Of a stretch of DNA of 64,000 nt, positions 17,018 through 26,248 are shown one piece after another. Both the position numbers and the translations under genes were made by a program. This DNA comes from Paenibacillus nuruki. Lineage in GTDB: Bacteria; Bacillota; Bacilli; Paenibacillales; Paenibacillaceae. The stretch is from NCBI RefSeq assembly GCF_001721045.1, contig NZ_MDER01000051.1, positions 1 through 64,000 of the forward strand. The letters are read 5' to 3'. Positions within the stretch are counted from its first letter, which is position 1. The number at the start of each line of letters is the position of its first letter. The notes under the pieces were generated by a model. That model was given only the letters and a program-made list of their open reading frames with translations, was not told where the DNA came from and ran no database searches.

Positions 17018-18319
17018 ATGAAGTTAAACAATATCAAATTACCAAAATGGAATTTTTGGAATTTTGGCGGATTGTTCTTTTTCTACTTTTTAATCTGGGC
17101 AGTTGTACTTGCTTTCTTACCGATCTGGTTAAAAGAAGAAGCAGGGCTTGATGCTAGCCATACTGGACTTGTATTTTCAGCAATTTCGTTAATCGCTTTA
17201 TGTTATCAACCGTTTTTCGGTGTGATTTCAGACAAATTAGGATTCCGTAAAAACTTATTCTGGTTTGTTGTTATTGTTGCTTTATTTATGGGACCCTTCT
17301 TTACCTTTTTATTTATTCCACTTCTTCAATATAATATCTGGGTAGGCGCAATTATTGGTGGTATTTACCTGAGTGCTGTTTTCCAGGGTGGTGTTGGGGT
17401 CGTTGAAGCGTATATTGAACGTGCTAGTCGTGCCAGTTCAATCGAATATGGTCGTGTACGTCTTTTCGGTTCAATTGCCGGTGCTACAGCGACTTTAATC
17501 GGCGGAATGATGTATCTGTATAATCCTATCAGTATTTTCTGGTTCGCGTCTTGTTCTGCGGCTATATTGGGGATTCTATTGCATACAGCCAAAGTTGATC
17601 CTTCGGCAAGTGCAGCCGGTGTACCTGCGGATTCGAACGAAGCTTCTAGTGAGATTACCAAAGAACGTGTATTTTCGATTTTCAAACTTAAAAATTTCTG
17701 GTTCTTGTCTCTACTGATTGTCGGTACAGCCAGTGTGTACGATGTATTTGATCAGCAATTCCCGAACTATTATAATCAATTCTTTGCTTCTCCTGATCTA
17801 GGTACACAGCGCTTTAGTGAACTGGTGTCTTTACAGACAGCGATTGAAGCGATCTTGATGATCTTTATGCCATTTATTATTAACAAAATTGGAGCCAAAA
17901 ACGGACTGTTACTTTTCGGATTATTAACGTTTGTGCGTATTTTTGGAACCGCTATCGCAACAGACACTGTCAGCTTATCATTACTTCGTTTGATTGCTGC
18001 TGTTGAAATGCCATTGTTGTTAGTATCCATTTTCAAATACATTACAAGCGTGTTCGATATCAGACTTTCCGCTACGATCTATTTGTTAGCGTTTAACTTT
18101 GCCAAGCAAGCCGCTATTGTAGTCTTCTCAAGTATTGCCGGTAATATGTACACCAGTATTGGTTTCCAAAATACGTATTACTTCTTGAGCGCTATCGTAT
18201 TACTGATTACGGTGATTTCGATCTTTGGACTATCCAATGATAAAAACAAACGTGAGCCTGTAGGAAGCGTTACACCGAAGCAAAATAAAGAACGAATGGT
18301 AGCTATGCCTAAAGTATAA
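17018..18319 (+). CDS. MFS oligosaccharide:H+ symporter (LacY-like)
   Basis: A 433-residue protein with 12 predicted membrane helices and a cytoplasmic loop near residues 190-220. The N-terminus 'WNFGGLFFFYFLIWAVVLAFLPIWL' and the loop 'GVISDKLGFRKN' between TM2 and TM3 place it in the oligosaccharide:H+ symporter (LacY/RafB/CscB) group. It probably imports arabino-oligosaccharides or galactosides for the cytoplasmic GH43 enzyme encoded just upstream. That substrate is inferred from the shared transcript and operators. A strong terminator follows. Confidence 0.87.
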   Translation: MKLNNIKLPKWNFWNFGGLFFFYFLIWAVVLAFLPIWLKEEAGLDASHTGLVFSAISLIALCYQPFFGVISDKLGFRKNLFWFVVIVALFMGPFFTFLFIPLLQYNIWVGAIIGGIYLSAVFQGGVGVVEAYIERASRASSIEYGRVRLFGSIAGATATLIGGMMYLYNPISIFWFASCSAAILGILLHTAKVDPSASAAGVPADSNEASSEITKERVFSIFKLKNFWFLSLLIVGTASVYDVFDQQFPNYYNQFFASPDLGTQRFSELVSLQTAIEAILMIFMPFIINKIGAKNGLLLFGLLTFVRIFGTAIATDTVSLSLLRLIAAVEMPLLLVSIFKYITSVFDIRLSATIYLLAFNFAKQAAIVVFSSIAGNMYTSIGFQNTYYFLSAIVLLITVISIFGLSNDKNKREPVGSVTPKQNKERMVAMPKV

Positions 18320-18404
18320 TGTAGCTTGATAAGCAGTATATGTAAGCGTTATTAGTAAGCGTCATCAGAACGATATAAGTTGTTGAAGGTAGACATCATA
18401 ATAC

Positions 18405-18443
18405 AAAAAAACCTTTCAGTCTTTTACGCTGAAAGGCTTTTTT
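18405..18443 (+). terminator. Terminator after the arabinoside operon
   Basis: CCTTTCAG (18412-18419) pairs with CTGAAAGG, followed by CTTTTTT. An A tract on the other side gives a partly bidirectional hairpin. Confidence 0.8.
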
Positions 18444-18481
18444 GCTTCTTTAATCTTTATCTATTATTTCGTGAAAAAGGG

Positions 18482-18509
18482 TTGAATTTACAATTCATTT
18501 TGGTACAAT
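18482..18509 (+). promoter_or_regulatory. Sigma-A-like promoter of the small membrane peptide gene
   Basis: TTGAAT (18482-18487) and TACAAT (18504-18509) are separated by 16 bp. They lie about 62 bp before a GTG start with a good ribosome binding site. Confidence 0.5.
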
Positions 18510-18570
18510 ATGGTTTGGTTATAAGAACCATACCAATTCAATCTAATGAACGGTTTAAAGGAGTCTACTC

Positions 18571-18669
18571 GTGAATAATCTAGTGAAAGAACGCTGTTAT
18601 GCTGTGCTGGGTATTGCTATTGTGTTTGGTGGTATTTTGGTTATCAAAGCATTCAGTGGCGATCTGTAA
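18571..18669 (+). CDS. Small hydrophobic peptide, 32 residues
   Basis: An open frame from GTG to TAA encoding 32 residues: a short charged start (VNNLVKERCY), one hydrophobic helix (AVLGIAIVFGGILVI) and a tail KAFSGDL. AAAGGAG lies 7 bp upstream of the GTG, a promoter-like pair lies further up, and a terminator hairpin follows 50 bp after the stop. These signals make it a likely real single-pass membrane peptide. I do not recognise a family or function. Confidence 0.6.
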   Translation: MNNLVKERCYAVLGIAIVFGGILVIKAFSGDL

Positions 18670-18717
18670 TTTGAACTCAACTATAACGGCTTAATGCCAA
18701 CATAATGTTACTGTAAT

Positions 18718-18776
18718 AAAAAGAGCTTAAACGATGTCGGGAAATAATTACCCATGACATTGTTCAAGCTCTTTTT
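18718..18776 (+). terminator. Terminator after the small membrane peptide gene
   Basis: A long imperfect hairpin: AAAGAGCTT...GATGTC pairs with GACATTG...AAGCTCTTT, ending in a T run. Confidence 0.75.
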
Positions 18777-18896
18777 GTGTATATTTTTAGCATATATTAT
18801 ATATTCGGTTAGCTTGTTAGTATTGCTTGAGATTCAATATATGCTCATAATGAGTCTAATCTTATTCACTTCTTATCTTGGTTACTAGCTATGATA

Positions 18897-20825
18897 TTAG
18901 CTTAATTTATACAATAGTTCACCTGAACGTGTATTAGGCTGTGTTGCAGATTGTAGATCATTATAATCATTAATATTGGTTACAATCACAGGTGTAATCG
19001 TCTCATATCCTGCATCACGTACTGCTTTGAGATCGAACTCCATTAATAGATCCCCGATCTTCACTGTTTCTCCTGCTTTGGCATGAGGTGTGAAATGTTG
19101 ACCTTTGAGCTTCACGGTATCAATTCCGATATGAATTAACATTTCGGTTCCGGTGTCGCTCACAAGTCCAATTGCATGTCCACTTTTGGAAACAGAGAAT
19201 ACTGTTCCATTTACAGGTGATACAATTCGTCCTTCTGTCGGTTCGATCGCTACCCCTTTACCCATAATTTCTTGAGAAAATGCAGGATCATTGACAGCGC
19301 TAAGTGGCTTCACTTCACCAGCTACAGGGCTGAAAATATCGGTGGCAACCACTTGATGAATAGTCGGTTGGTGAATATCAATGACATTCGATGCTGCTAC
19401 CTGATGACTTGTTGCAGACTGACTATTGCCTTCAGTATTGGCAACTGGAGTAGATTCAGACTCTTCTGTCTTTTCTTTAATTCCTGCAAAATAAGTAATC
19501 GCTGTTGCAGATACTAGAGCAACGACACCACCCAATAGTGCATAGATTAGTGTACTGATCGATGGGCTGATAAATGCTGCTACACTCGGTAGACCCACCA
19601 ATCCGGTAATCACGTACGATTTAACATGGAAGATACCCATAAATGCTCCACCTATCGCTCCACCGATTAGAGCAGCAATAAATGGTTTTTTGAATTTCAT
19701 ATTGATACCATACATAGCAGGTTCCGTGATCCCCATAATAGCAGTTAAACCTGTAGAGAAGCCAAGCGATTTGGTTTGAGCATTTTTGGAACGAAGACCT
19801 ACGCCTAGTGCTCCACCTGCTTGCGCCCAGTTAGCGGCAAACATCAACGGAATAATAAAGTCATATCCTAGTGTTGTAATCGAACCGATAACAATCGGTG
19901 TCAAAGCATAATGCATACCTGTAATAATTAACAATGACATCGTACCACCGATTAGAATACTTGCGACAATCGACATATTTTCAAATAACCAAGCGATTCC
20001 ACCGGATAATCCATTTCCGATAATAGAACCTAATGGTCCAATAGCAATCAATGTTAAAGGTACCATGACTAACAATGTAATCGTAGGTACGACTAATAAT
20101 TTGAGCGATACATGAGTAAAGCGATCTACTACCTTTTCTACATAAGAAGCGATCCAGATCGCAATCACGATCGGAATAACTGTCGAAGAATACGTTGCTG
20201 CTACTACTGGAATACTAGCAAATGTTACCGCTTGCCCTGAACCCAATAATGCGGTGATCGTCGGGTGCATAATAGCGGCTCCTAAGGCTGCCCCGATATA
20301 CATATTACTGCCCAGCTTACGAGAAGCACTAATCGCTAGAATAATCGGTAAGAAGTAAAATGCTCCATCTCCGATGGCTGACAAAATAATGTAAGTAGAG
20401 CTTGTATTAGACATCCAGCCTAAGGCTACAAGGATCGCTACGATCCCTTTGATCATTCCTGCGCCGGTAATTGCAGGTAAGATCGGTGTAAACATACCTG
20501 AAATAAAATCAAACAGCGTACTGATTGGATTCTGTTTCTTTTTGGGTTTGGATGAAGATGTATTTTCAGTCTGCCCTGCTCCAGGTATCTTTTTGATTAA
20601 TTCTTTGTATACGTTGGCGACTTCATTTCCAATAATAACTTGAAATTGACCGCCATTTTTCATGACACCCATTACGCCGGGTGTTTGTTCCAATTGAGCT
20701 TTGTTGGCTAGATTATCATCATTTAAATTAAAACGAAGTCTGGTCATACAATGAGTGACCTGATCAATATTACTTGTACCGCCGACTAAATCCAGTATGT
20801 CTTGTGATAATTTCTCTCTATCCAT
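18897..20825 (-). CDS. bglP: PTS beta-glucoside-specific EIIBCA component
   Basis: A 642-residue fused permease. The EIIB domain (1-85) has phospho-Cys26 in 'THCMTRLRF'. The EIIC membrane domain spans about 105-455. After a linker, the EIIA domain (about 490-640) carries 'SGHAIGL' and the phospho-His motif 'LIHIGIDTV'. It imports and phosphorylates aryl-beta-glucosides or cellobiose-like sugars, using phosphate from HPr. It follows licT on the same strand. The leader contains a second RAT with a terminator hairpin, so expression depends on LicT antitermination. No GH1 6-phospho-beta-glucosidase gene is adjacent. Confidence 0.93.
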   Translation of the reverse strand: MDREKLSQDILDLVGGTSNIDQVTHCMTRLRFNLNDDNLANKAQLEQTPGVMGVMKNGGQFQVIIGNEVANVYKELIKKIPGAGQTENTSSSKPKKKQNPISTLFDFISGMFTPILPAITGAGMIKGIVAILVALGWMSNTSSTYIILSAIGDGAFYFLPIILAISASRKLGSNMYIGAALGAAIMHPTITALLGSGQAVTFASIPVVAATYSSTVIPIVIAIWIASYVEKVVDRFTHVSLKLLVVPTITLLVMVPLTLIAIGPLGSIIGNGLSGGIAWLFENMSIVASILIGGTMSLLIITGMHYALTPIVIGSITTLGYDFIIPLMFAANWAQAGGALGVGLRSKNAQTKSLGFSTGLTAIMGITEPAMYGINMKFKKPFIAALIGGAIGGAFMGIFHVKSYVITGLVGLPSVAAFISPSISTLIYALLGGVVALVSATAITYFAGIKEKTEESESTPVANTEGNSQSATSHQVAASNVIDIHQPTIHQVVATDIFSPVAGEVKPLSAVNDPAFSQEIMGKGVAIEPTEGRIVSPVNGTVFSVSKSGHAIGLVSDTGTEMLIHIGIDTVKLKGQHFTPHAKAGETVKIGDLLMEFDLKAVRDAGYETITPVIVTNINDYNDLQSATQPNTRSGELLYKLS

Positions 20826-20869
20826 AGTAAGCTTCTCCTTTTTATATAGGGCTATTACGATTAGGATAC

Positions 20870-20989
20870 AAAAAAACCTAAATGCCTATAAATGAGTCAG
20901 TCTACACTGACAGTACATACAATGCTTCTATAGCATATTGCATGATCATCTATCCACATTCAGGTTTTGCCTAATTAAAGTCACAATCC
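20870..20989 (-). promoter_or_regulatory. LicT RAT antiterminator/terminator leader of bglP
   Basis: On the minus strand, 20989-20963 reads GGATTGTGAC then TTTAATTAGG then CAAAACC, a shortened (27 nt) RAT. Its CAAAACC end pairs instead with GGTTTT near 20871-20880 (AAACCTGAATG with CATTTAGGTTT), a terminator followed by a T run. The two folds exclude each other. The match to the RAT consensus is weaker than at the other two sites. Confidence 0.75.
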
Positions 20990-21030
20990 CATTCATTGAT
21001 GTATTTACTTGTGTGAGTTGGTTCATGATA

Positions 21031-21885
21031 CTACCCTTCTGATCGTTCTGTCTGTTCAGCCTTGGTAATCCGTTCGATATGAATCGTGAGATACAGCAAT
21101 TCATCTTTGGAAAGGCTACGCTGGTGAATTTTGCTGGTGTAGGACTCAATTTTCTGTGCACATGCATAAGCCTTAGGATACTGGACTTTGACCATATCAT
21201 GTAGCGAATTGTCTCCGCTATCGCTTACTGTATCATGCAATACGCGCTGTGCGAAAAACTTTAAATGCGTCAAAAAGCGGAAATAACTTAATGATTCTTC
21301 ATCCATTTCAAAAACATAATGTCGGGTAACGATTCGTAGAACATCTTTGACGATATTGGTCATACTGATCGTCTCGCTCATCTCACCATTTAATTGTGAG
21401 TTCACGAAATGGAGCGCTATAAATCCACCTTCATCTTCAGTCAGTTCAACACCTAATTTGTCTTCAATCATTTGGAGCGCTTTCATACCGATTACGTATT
21501 CTTTACGGTATAACTTTTTGATCTCCCAAAGAATCGCATTCCGAATCTCTATTCCTTGTCGATAACGCTCTATCGCAAAATGAATATGATCGGTCAGTGA
21601 GATATAAATGCTGTCATGCAATTTGCTTCCGAGTATCGTCTGCGCATATCGGATAATTTCGTCTGAACAATCTACGTATTCGATGGGAATGTCTGATAAT
21701 AATGTCATCAACTTTTGTGAGACTTCCCTGTTTTCGAGCTTGAATACTTTTTCTACTTTTGTCTCATCCACCAGATCGCCAGGGTGCTTTTTGAAACCGA
21801 TACCTCGACCCATGACCACCAGCTCCTGTTCAGAAGCATTGATGACTGTGACAACATTATTATTCAGCACTTGTGCTATTTTCAT
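21031..21885 (-). CDS. licT: BglG/LicT-family transcription antiterminator
   Basis: About 284 residues. The N-terminal RNA-binding CAT domain (1-55) begins 'MKIAQVLNNNVV' and contains 'GRGIGFKKHPGD'. PRD1 (about 65-170) and PRD2 (about 175-280) carry the regulatory histidines in 'DHIHFAIER', 'ALHFVN' and 'LTIHIERI'. Phosphorylation by the PTS controls dimerisation, and the active protein binds RAT RNA to stop termination. The start at 21885 agrees with LicT homologues; GTG/ATG codons just upstream are alternatives. Its own leader has a RAT, so it is autoregulated. The bglP gene follows. Targets probably include the esterase gene at 39.8-41.5 kb. Confidence 0.93.
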   Translation of the reverse strand: MKIAQVLNNNVVTVINASEQELVVMGRGIGFKKHPGDLVDETKVEKVFKLENREVSQKLMTLLSDIPIEYVDCSDEIIRYAQTILGSKLHDSIYISLTDHIHFAIERYRQGIEIRNAILWEIKKLYRKEYVIGMKALQMIEDKLGVELTEDEGGFIALHFVNSQLNGEMSETISMTNIVKDVLRIVTRHYVFEMDEESLSYFRFLTHLKFFAQRVLHDTVSDSGDNSLHDMVKVQYPKAYACAQKIESYTSKIHQRSLSKDELLYLTIHIERITKAEQTERSEG

Positions 21886-21914
21886 TCCCATCACCTTTTA
21901 CTATCAAAATAGTC

Positions 21915-21963
21915 AAAAAGGCAAAACCAAAAATGACTTGGAGCGTCAATTTCGGTTTTGCCT
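21915..21963 (-). terminator. LicT-controlled terminator in the licT leader
   Basis: AGGCAAAACC (from 21963 down on the minus strand) pairs with GGTTTTGCCT (21928-21919), followed by TTTTTG. Its 5' arm overlaps the RAT, the arrangement needed for LicT antitermination. Confidence 0.85.
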
Positions 21964-21982
21964 GAGTAATCAGTAACAATCC
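21954..21982 (-). promoter_or_regulatory. RAT (ribonucleic antiterminator) in the licT leader
   Basis: A 29-nt minus-strand motif, GGATTGTTACTGATT followed by ACTCAGGCAAAACC. It has the canonical RAT ends and internal asymmetric bulges of the BglG/LicT family. Confidence 0.88.
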
Positions 21983-22043
21983 GTGTTTTTGGTTTTCTGT
22001 GAATCCATAGTAACATACGCTCAAAATGTTAGCAACATTTTTT

Positions 22044-22057
22044 TGTAAGCACTTACT
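22044..22057 (-). promoter_or_regulatory. cre-like site upstream of licT
   Basis: TGTAAGCACTTACT on the plus strand (AGTAAGTGCTTACA on minus). It is nearly palindromic and close to the CcpA consensus. It lies just upstream of the licT leader and after the GH3 stop. Confidence 0.5.
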
Positions 22058-22090
22058 TCACTACTATGTTACAGCGAAAAACTTTTTAAT

Positions 22091-24661
22091 TCAAGCTTCA
22101 ATCAGTTCAAACCCTGCTACTTGTACGTGTTTTACATTGGAACCAATATACACTTTGAATTCTCCAGCTTCTGCTACCCATTGCAGTCGTGCATTGCAAT
22201 ACTTGAGCAATTCCTCTGTGATTTCAAATTGTACTTGTACAGTTTCACCTGGAGCTAGTGTAACTTTTTCAAATCCTTTTAGTTCTTTGACAGGACGAAC
22301 CGTACTTCCGTATAGATCTTGAATATACAATTGTACAATTTCTTGTCCTGCCACTGCACTGGTATTCGTCACTTGAACCGTTGCTATAATCGACTCAGAA
22401 CGTTGCATAGTAGAACGGCTTAATTCGATAGTAGAATATTCAAATTGGCTATAACTCAGTCCATAACCAAAAGGATATAACGGATCATTCGGACCATCTA
22501 AATATTTGGAAATATATTTTTCGTGTTCATTTTCGGCAGTAACCGGTCTACCTGTATTGAAGTGATTGTAATAGATCGGTACTTGTCCCACTTGCTTCGG
22601 AAAGCTCATTGTTAATTTGGCAGACGGGTTGTAATCACCCACTAATACATCAGCAATCGCATGTCCTGCTTGCGATCCCAAGAACCATGTTTCAACAATA
22701 CTATCCATATGTTGCTCATACCAATCCAGCACCAGTGGTCTACCATTGGTAAGAACCAATACCACCGCTTTACCTGATTGCTTCGCTAATTCAACAATCG
22801 CTTCTGCTAACTGTTGCTGTGGTTCAGGAATCGTAATATCCATACGTGAAGCCGCTTCACCGGACATTTCACTATTTTCACCCAGTGCTAACAAGATCAC
22901 ATCGGCATGACTAGCCACTTCAAGTGCTCGTTCAATTCCACCTACAATCGATTCATTCACTTTGGAACCTTCACTGTATAGCAGACGATCTTCTTGAATG
23001 CCTTTGGCTTGTAATCCTTCTAATAGAGTGACTGTATCTGCTCCATATTTGGAAAACTGCCAAGGTCCTAACAAATCTTTGCTATCTCCGAAAGGTCCGA
23101 TGACTGCAATGCGTGCACTCGATTCAGCCACATGAAGCGGTAACGTTTGAGCTTCATTTTTGAGCAAAACGATTGATTTCTGCGCCAATTCACGACTAGC
23201 TTGTAGATGGTTTTCGTTGAAATGATACTCGACTTCTTTATCTGGACGCACATAACGGAAAGGATCATCCATAATACCGATCTGATATTTATAAGTCAAA
23301 ATACGTCGTACAGCATCATCTAATTGCTGTTCTTGAATCTTGCCGTCTGCTACAAGCTGTGGTAGAAATTGCTCATACGTTTGCGATACCATTTCGATAT
23401 CCATAGTTGCATTAAGCGATAGACGAGCAGCTTCACTACGATCTTTCGCTACACCATGCGTGTAAATCTCTTCTACTGCACCATAATCAGAGATCAAGAT
23501 ACCGTCGAATCCTAATTCGTCACGTAGTAAATCTTTCAAAATTACTTCACTGGCTGCAATCGGAATCCCTTGATAAAAGTTAAAGGCATTCATCACCGAA
23601 GCCGCACCTGCTTGAAGACCAGCCTGGAAAGGAGGCAAATACAGATTACGCAACATCCATTCTGAAATATCAACAGTATTGTAATCACGACCGGATTCAG
23701 AAGCACCATAAGCAATAAAGTGCTTCAGACAAGCAATCAATGTTTCTTTGTCAAATAAACTAGCCCCTTGGAAGCCTTCTACTTGCGCTCTAGCAATAAG
23801 GGAACCTAGATACGGATCTTCACCTGAACCTTCGACTACACGTCCCCAACGAGCATCACGTGCAATATCAACCATAGGTGCATGGTTATAGGTAATTCCT
23901 GTAGCGGTTGCTTCTTTGGCGGCGATTGCACAAGCATCACGAATCGCTTCAATATCCCAACTACAAGACCATGCCAGCGGTACAGGGAAAATCGTCTGGA
24001 AACCATGAATAACATCCGCATTAAACATCAATGGGATACCCAGACGAGATTTTTCTACAGCTGTTTTTTGCAATTCAAATACACGACTACTATTAAAAGC
24101 ACCTAAGATCGAACCTGTACGTCCTTGTTCCACGAGAACGTCTGCTGATTCTGCTTCGATATCGCCACCAAAAGCAAAATCAGAAGCCATACACTGACTC
24201 ATTTGCCCGATTTTCTCGGCAATCGTCATTTCGCCAAGCAACTGTTCGACTTGAGCTTGAATATTTTCTGGAGTACGTTCGATAACATCATTTTTATGAT
24301 AAGGAGCAACGACGTTAATCAATTCTTCGCTTAACGATTGTCCTCTACCTCTTGTACCATCAAGCTTCATCACTCCTGTAAAAGGTAGTGAAATAAAGCC
24401 AGTAAAGCAATCTTCTTCAAATACCATTTCAATCGTAGCTTCGCCTTCTCCATGCGGCAACACAACCACACTTCCGGTAGCTTTCAACGTATTACCTTCT
24501 ACATGGATGTGCTTGATATCTAGAGCAAGTGGTAATGGCTCCATTTGCACGGTCAAAGAGTAATCCTGTGGTGTTGGCTTAGGAGACTCTTGCTGAACCT
24601 CAAATAAAAATTTCCACTTGGATGATTGTAATTGTGATGTACTGTTCCATATTCCTATCAT
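22091..24661 (-). CDS. GH3 beta-glucosidase
   Basis: An 856-residue cytoplasmic enzyme (no signal peptide). Residues 1-about 120 are an extra N-terminal beta-rich segment of unknown role. The GH3 N-domain (about 135-450) includes 'RWGRVVEGSGEDPYLG', 'KHFIAYG' and the nucleophile Asp in 'ILISDYGAV' (usual form SDW). The C-domain (about 490-710) has 'ALGENSEMSGEAASR', with the likely acid/base Glu. A fibronectin-III-like domain closes the protein. It would hydrolyse unphosphorylated beta-glucosides or cello-oligosaccharides. It is divergent from an AraC regulator and has a cre-like site in the shared promoter region. Confidence 0.92.
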   Translation of the reverse strand: MIGIWNSTSQLQSSKWKFLFEVQQESPKPTPQDYSLTVQMEPLPLALDIKHIHVEGNTLKATGSVVVLPHGEGEATIEMVFEEDCFTGFISLPFTGVMKLDGTRGRGQSLSEELINVVAPYHKNDVIERTPENIQAQVEQLLGEMTIAEKIGQMSQCMASDFAFGGDIEAESADVLVEQGRTGSILGAFNSSRVFELQKTAVEKSRLGIPLMFNADVIHGFQTIFPVPLAWSCSWDIEAIRDACAIAAKEATATGITYNHAPMVDIARDARWGRVVEGSGEDPYLGSLIARAQVEGFQGASLFDKETLIACLKHFIAYGASESGRDYNTVDISEWMLRNLYLPPFQAGLQAGAASVMNAFNFYQGIPIAASEVILKDLLRDELGFDGILISDYGAVEEIYTHGVAKDRSEAARLSLNATMDIEMVSQTYEQFLPQLVADGKIQEQQLDDAVRRILTYKYQIGIMDDPFRYVRPDKEVEYHFNENHLQASRELAQKSIVLLKNEAQTLPLHVAESSARIAVIGPFGDSKDLLGPWQFSKYGADTVTLLEGLQAKGIQEDRLLYSEGSKVNESIVGGIERALEVASHADVILLALGENSEMSGEAASRMDITIPEPQQQLAEAIVELAKQSGKAVVLVLTNGRPLVLDWYEQHMDSIVETWFLGSQAGHAIADVLVGDYNPSAKLTMSFPKQVGQVPIYYNHFNTGRPVTAENEHEKYISKYLDGPNDPLYPFGYGLSYSQFEYSTIELSRSTMQRSESIIATVQVTNTSAVAGQEIVQLYIQDLYGSTVRPVKELKGFEKVTLAPGETVQVQFEITEELLKYCNARLQWVAEAGEFKVYIGSNVKHVQVAGFELIEA

Positions 24662-24718
24662 TCGTATGCCCTCGTTTCCAATTGCTATTCTCTATTTGTA
24701 TATAGTGTACTGCTCTAA

Positions 24719-24732
24719 TGTAAGCGTTATGA
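24719..24732 (-). promoter_or_regulatory. cre-like site between the GH3 gene and the AraC regulator
   Basis: TGTAAGCGTTATGA on the plus strand, two mismatches to the CcpA consensus. It lies 58 bp upstream of the GH3 start. Confidence 0.55.
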
Positions 24733-24839
24733 CATTATATTTATGGTATTATTCCTATTTTTTTAGTAAAATAATAAATACCTTATTATTCGATAATAAA
24801 AAAGGATCGATGCAAAAATGATTGGAGTTGGACAATAAT

Positions 24840-26225
24840 ATGAATAGTCACTGGTTAAATACCCTTAAATTTATGATGAAATGTATACATATTGAGTATC
24901 AGATTCCACTTTATCTTGTAGATCAGCATGCTGTACTGATTGAAGAATACCCTGCACAGAACTTTAACCCTTTGTATACAAGTAAAAGTGAAGGATTGCA
25001 ATTATTGACCAAACATATTCAGGGCAAGTATCCACTAATTCATGCGACTAATTTTGTAGAACAGTATCTCATTATACCTTTACATTCGTATCCAGATGCT
25101 ATTATAGATGAAAATGTTAGTAGTGATGCAAATAGGAATGTTTCCGCTTCTGATCTATCTTCTACAGTTCATACTACTTCTACCACGATGGCAGGTGCAC
25201 TGATCGCAGGTCCTTTTTTCAATGCGATTGTCCCGGAAGAATTGATCAAAGGCATTATTGTAGATCATCAGTTATCATTCCGTCAGCAAGATGAAGTATG
25301 GGCATTTTATAAAAAAGTTCCTTTGATCTCCAAAGAACGTATCTATAATGCTGCGGTCATGATTTATTTTATGCTGTACCAGCAAGAATTAGATATTGCC
25401 GAATTGATTCAACATAACCTGCATATTCCTGCTACGTCTATTCACCGTGTGTATTTGGACTCTATTCCACGAGCTTCATCTGAATCCTTAACATATCATG
25501 AGAATGATCCAGAATACTCGACCTCGGATCGTTATCATCATAATCCAGAAATGGAACGTGTCTTTCTTCAATATATTCGAGAAGGTCGCAAAGAAGATTT
25601 GATCCAGTGGGAATTAGGCTTTCCTACTGAAAAATTAGGCGTATTGTCCAAAAAAAGCTTGTTACGTAACGAAAAAAATCTAGGTATCTGCTCGGTTACG
25701 CTCGTCACACGTGCAGCAATGGATGGCGGAGTCAACGCCGAAATTGCTTATACGTTAAGCGACTTTTATATTCAAGCGGTGGAAGAATGTGAAAATCCCG
25801 CTCAAGTGCATATGACGACTCAACGATGTAATGCTGACTTTGTGGATCGCGTACTGGAAGGGCAAAAGCAACGATATTCGCATGAAGTTAATCTCACACG
25901 TCATTATATTTTCAGCCATCTGTACGAACCGATTCATCTACAAGATTTGGCAAAAGAAACAAAGCTAAATGCTGATTATTTATCGCAGTTATTCAAAAAA
26001 GAAATCGGCTGTTCGCCTGTTGTCTACATTCAGCAACAACGTATAGATGAAGCGAAAAAATTAATCAGCCTCTCTCATTATTCACTAGCGGAAATTTCAA
26101 CGTTATTGCAGTTCCATGATCAGAGTTATTTTACGAAGATTTTTAAAAGGTACACGGGGGTTACGCCGAAGCAGTATCAGAAGAATCGTACGGGTGGGGA
26201 ACGGATGGGTGTGGGGGTGTTTTAA
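24840..26225 (+). CDS. AraC-family regulator divergent from the GH3 gene
   Basis: About 461 residues. The N-terminal part (1-about 220) is a sensor region I do not recognise with certainty. The middle section, with 'FLQYIREGRKEDL', 'KSLLRNEKNLGI' and 'TRAAMDGGVNAEIAY', resembles the regulator family that controls YSIRK-signal surface proteins. The C-terminus (about 355-455) is the AraC double helix-turn-helix ('QDLAKETKLNADYLSQLFKK', 'LAEISTLLQFHDQSYFTKIF'). The last residues are unusually Gly-rich. I use the ATG at 24840, behind GGAG, not the TTG six codons earlier. Divergent placement suggests it controls the GH3 gene. Confidence 0.82.
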   Translation: MNSHWLNTLKFMMKCIHIEYQIPLYLVDQHAVLIEEYPAQNFNPLYTSKSEGLQLLTKHIQGKYPLIHATNFVEQYLIIPLHSYPDAIIDENVSSDANRNVSASDLSSTVHTTSTTMAGALIAGPFFNAIVPEELIKGIIVDHQLSFRQQDEVWAFYKKVPLISKERIYNAAVMIYFMLYQQELDIAELIQHNLHIPATSIHRVYLDSIPRASSESLTYHENDPEYSTSDRYHHNPEMERVFLQYIREGRKEDLIQWELGFPTEKLGVLSKKSLLRNEKNLGICSVTLVTRAAMDGGVNAEIAYTLSDFYIQAVEECENPAQVHMTTQRCNADFVDRVLEGQKQRYSHEVNLTRHYIFSHLYEPIHLQDLAKETKLNADYLSQLFKKEIGCSPVVYIQQQRIDEAKKLISLSHYSLAEISTLLQFHDQSYFTKIFKRYTGVTPKQYQKNRTGGERMGVGVF

Positions 26226-26248
26226 GCTGTATATTGGGTGGGTGGTTT

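Noticed and set aside
18341-18354. cre-like TGTAAGCGTTATTA after the MFS gene
   Set aside because: It lies just past a stop codon and before a terminator, with no promoter to control.
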